The notes under the pieces are model-generated. The model ran no database searches. It worked only from the letters and a program-made list of their open reading frames with translations, and was not told the DNA's origin. A stretch of DNA of 5,846 bases from an uncultured Clostridia bacterium (GTDB lineage Bacteria > Bacillota > Clostridia > Oscillospirales > Acutalibacteraceae): assembly GCA_947623765.1 (NCBI GenBank), contig CANQIG010000132.1, positions 1 through 5,846 of the forward strand. The letters run 5' to 3'. Position numbers and translations under genes: made by a program. Below, in pieces: positions 5,773 to 5,846 of this stretch (position 1 is the stretch's first letter; every line of letters starts with the position of its first letter).

Positions 5773-5846
5773 ACGGACAAAAACAGACACACGACGGACA
5801 AAAGCAGACAAAAAGGGCTCCCACGGGGCGGATTTGGCGGTGGGAG
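5773..5846. repeat. 126-bp-spaced direct repeat, copy 2 (runs to window edge)
   Basis: This copy differs from copy 1 by six substitutions and no gaps. It contains array 3 (units 5772-5781, 5782-5791, 5792-5802 and 5803-5812, again with an 11-base third unit), in which CGG and CAG alternate strictly. The stem-loop CTCCCAC (5818-5824) with GTGGGAG (5840-5846) follows, perfectly paired here. The match is cut by the end of the sequence, so the repeat probably continues. Confidence 0.9.

Larger units (their letters stand above)
5341..5846. other. Gene-free region built of decamer arrays and stem-loops
   Basis: No credible coding sequence is seen in these 506 bases. The open frames on the minus strand give low-complexity Leu/Ser/Phe/Cys- and Pro-rich translations that simply mirror the TTTGTC repeats, and they have no ribosome binding site. 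The first 80 bases are AT-rich and hold the putative operon promoter. From 5421 onward the sequence alternates purine-rich GACAAA arrays with strong inverted repeats, up to the window edge. Confidence 0.7.

Noticed and set aside
5337..5824. Overlapping minus-strand open frames with repeated CLFLS and FVCFCP stretches
   Set aside because: The composition follows directly from the TTTGTC repeats, several frames are open at once, and no ribosome binding site precedes them. They are not credible proteins, phage or toxin genes.
5421..5846. CRISPR array
   Set aside because: The units are only 10-11 bp, directly abutting without unique spacers, and no cas gene is present; the 126-bp repeat is also unlike CRISPR spacing.
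5421..5846. Insertion sequence or MITE ends
   Set aside because: No transposase fragment, matching terminal inverted repeats or target-site duplication could be found; the inverted repeats are local hairpins that differ from each other.

Overview
The window looks like a piece of a GC-rich Firmicutes (Clostridia, probably Oscillospirales-like gut anaerobe) chromosome. The reasons are the strong AGGAGG-type ribosome binding sites, the SpoIIE/STAS partner-switching proteins, and the clostridial look of the acyltransferase. The assignment to this group is inference; nothing here fixes a species.

Layout. Positions 3-842 (+) hold the C-terminal half of a type-B carboxylesterase whose N-terminus lies left of the window. 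It converges on a three-gene minus-strand operon, and a hairpin with a T-tract (871-903) between them terminates the operon. In transcription order the operon is: a 432-aa condensation-like (HxxxDG) acyltransferase (5106-3808), a 98-aa STAS anti-sigma-factor antagonist (3786-3490), and an 844-aa membrane protein (3478-944). That last protein joins an extracytoplasmic dCache-like sensor, a HAMP linker, a SpoIIE/RsbU-type PP2C phosphatase and an RsbW/SpoIIAB-type ATPase/kinase in one chain. The genes are 21 and 11 bases apart. A plausible sigma-A promoter sits at 5374-5402, which gives a leader of about 260 nt containing a 10-bp inverted repeat (5209-5235).

How they may work together. The STAS protein is the expected substrate of both enzymatic ends of the big protein: the RsbW-like domain would phosphorylate its serine (about S54) and the PP2C domain would remove the phosphate, with the balance set by a ligand outside the cell. 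No sigma factor or other output partner is encoded in the window, so the target is unknown. Placing an acyltransferase first in the operon suggests that the switch controls, or is controlled with, an acyl-transfer function.

The right end (5341-5846) has no credible gene. It holds three arrays of a roughly 10-bp motif (GACAAA preceded by CAG or CGG). Each array is followed by a stem-loop, and a further 17-bp perfect hairpin lies between the first and second. The last two arrays with their stem-loops are near-identical copies offset by 126 bp, and the last copy runs off the window. This is the least explained part of the sequence.
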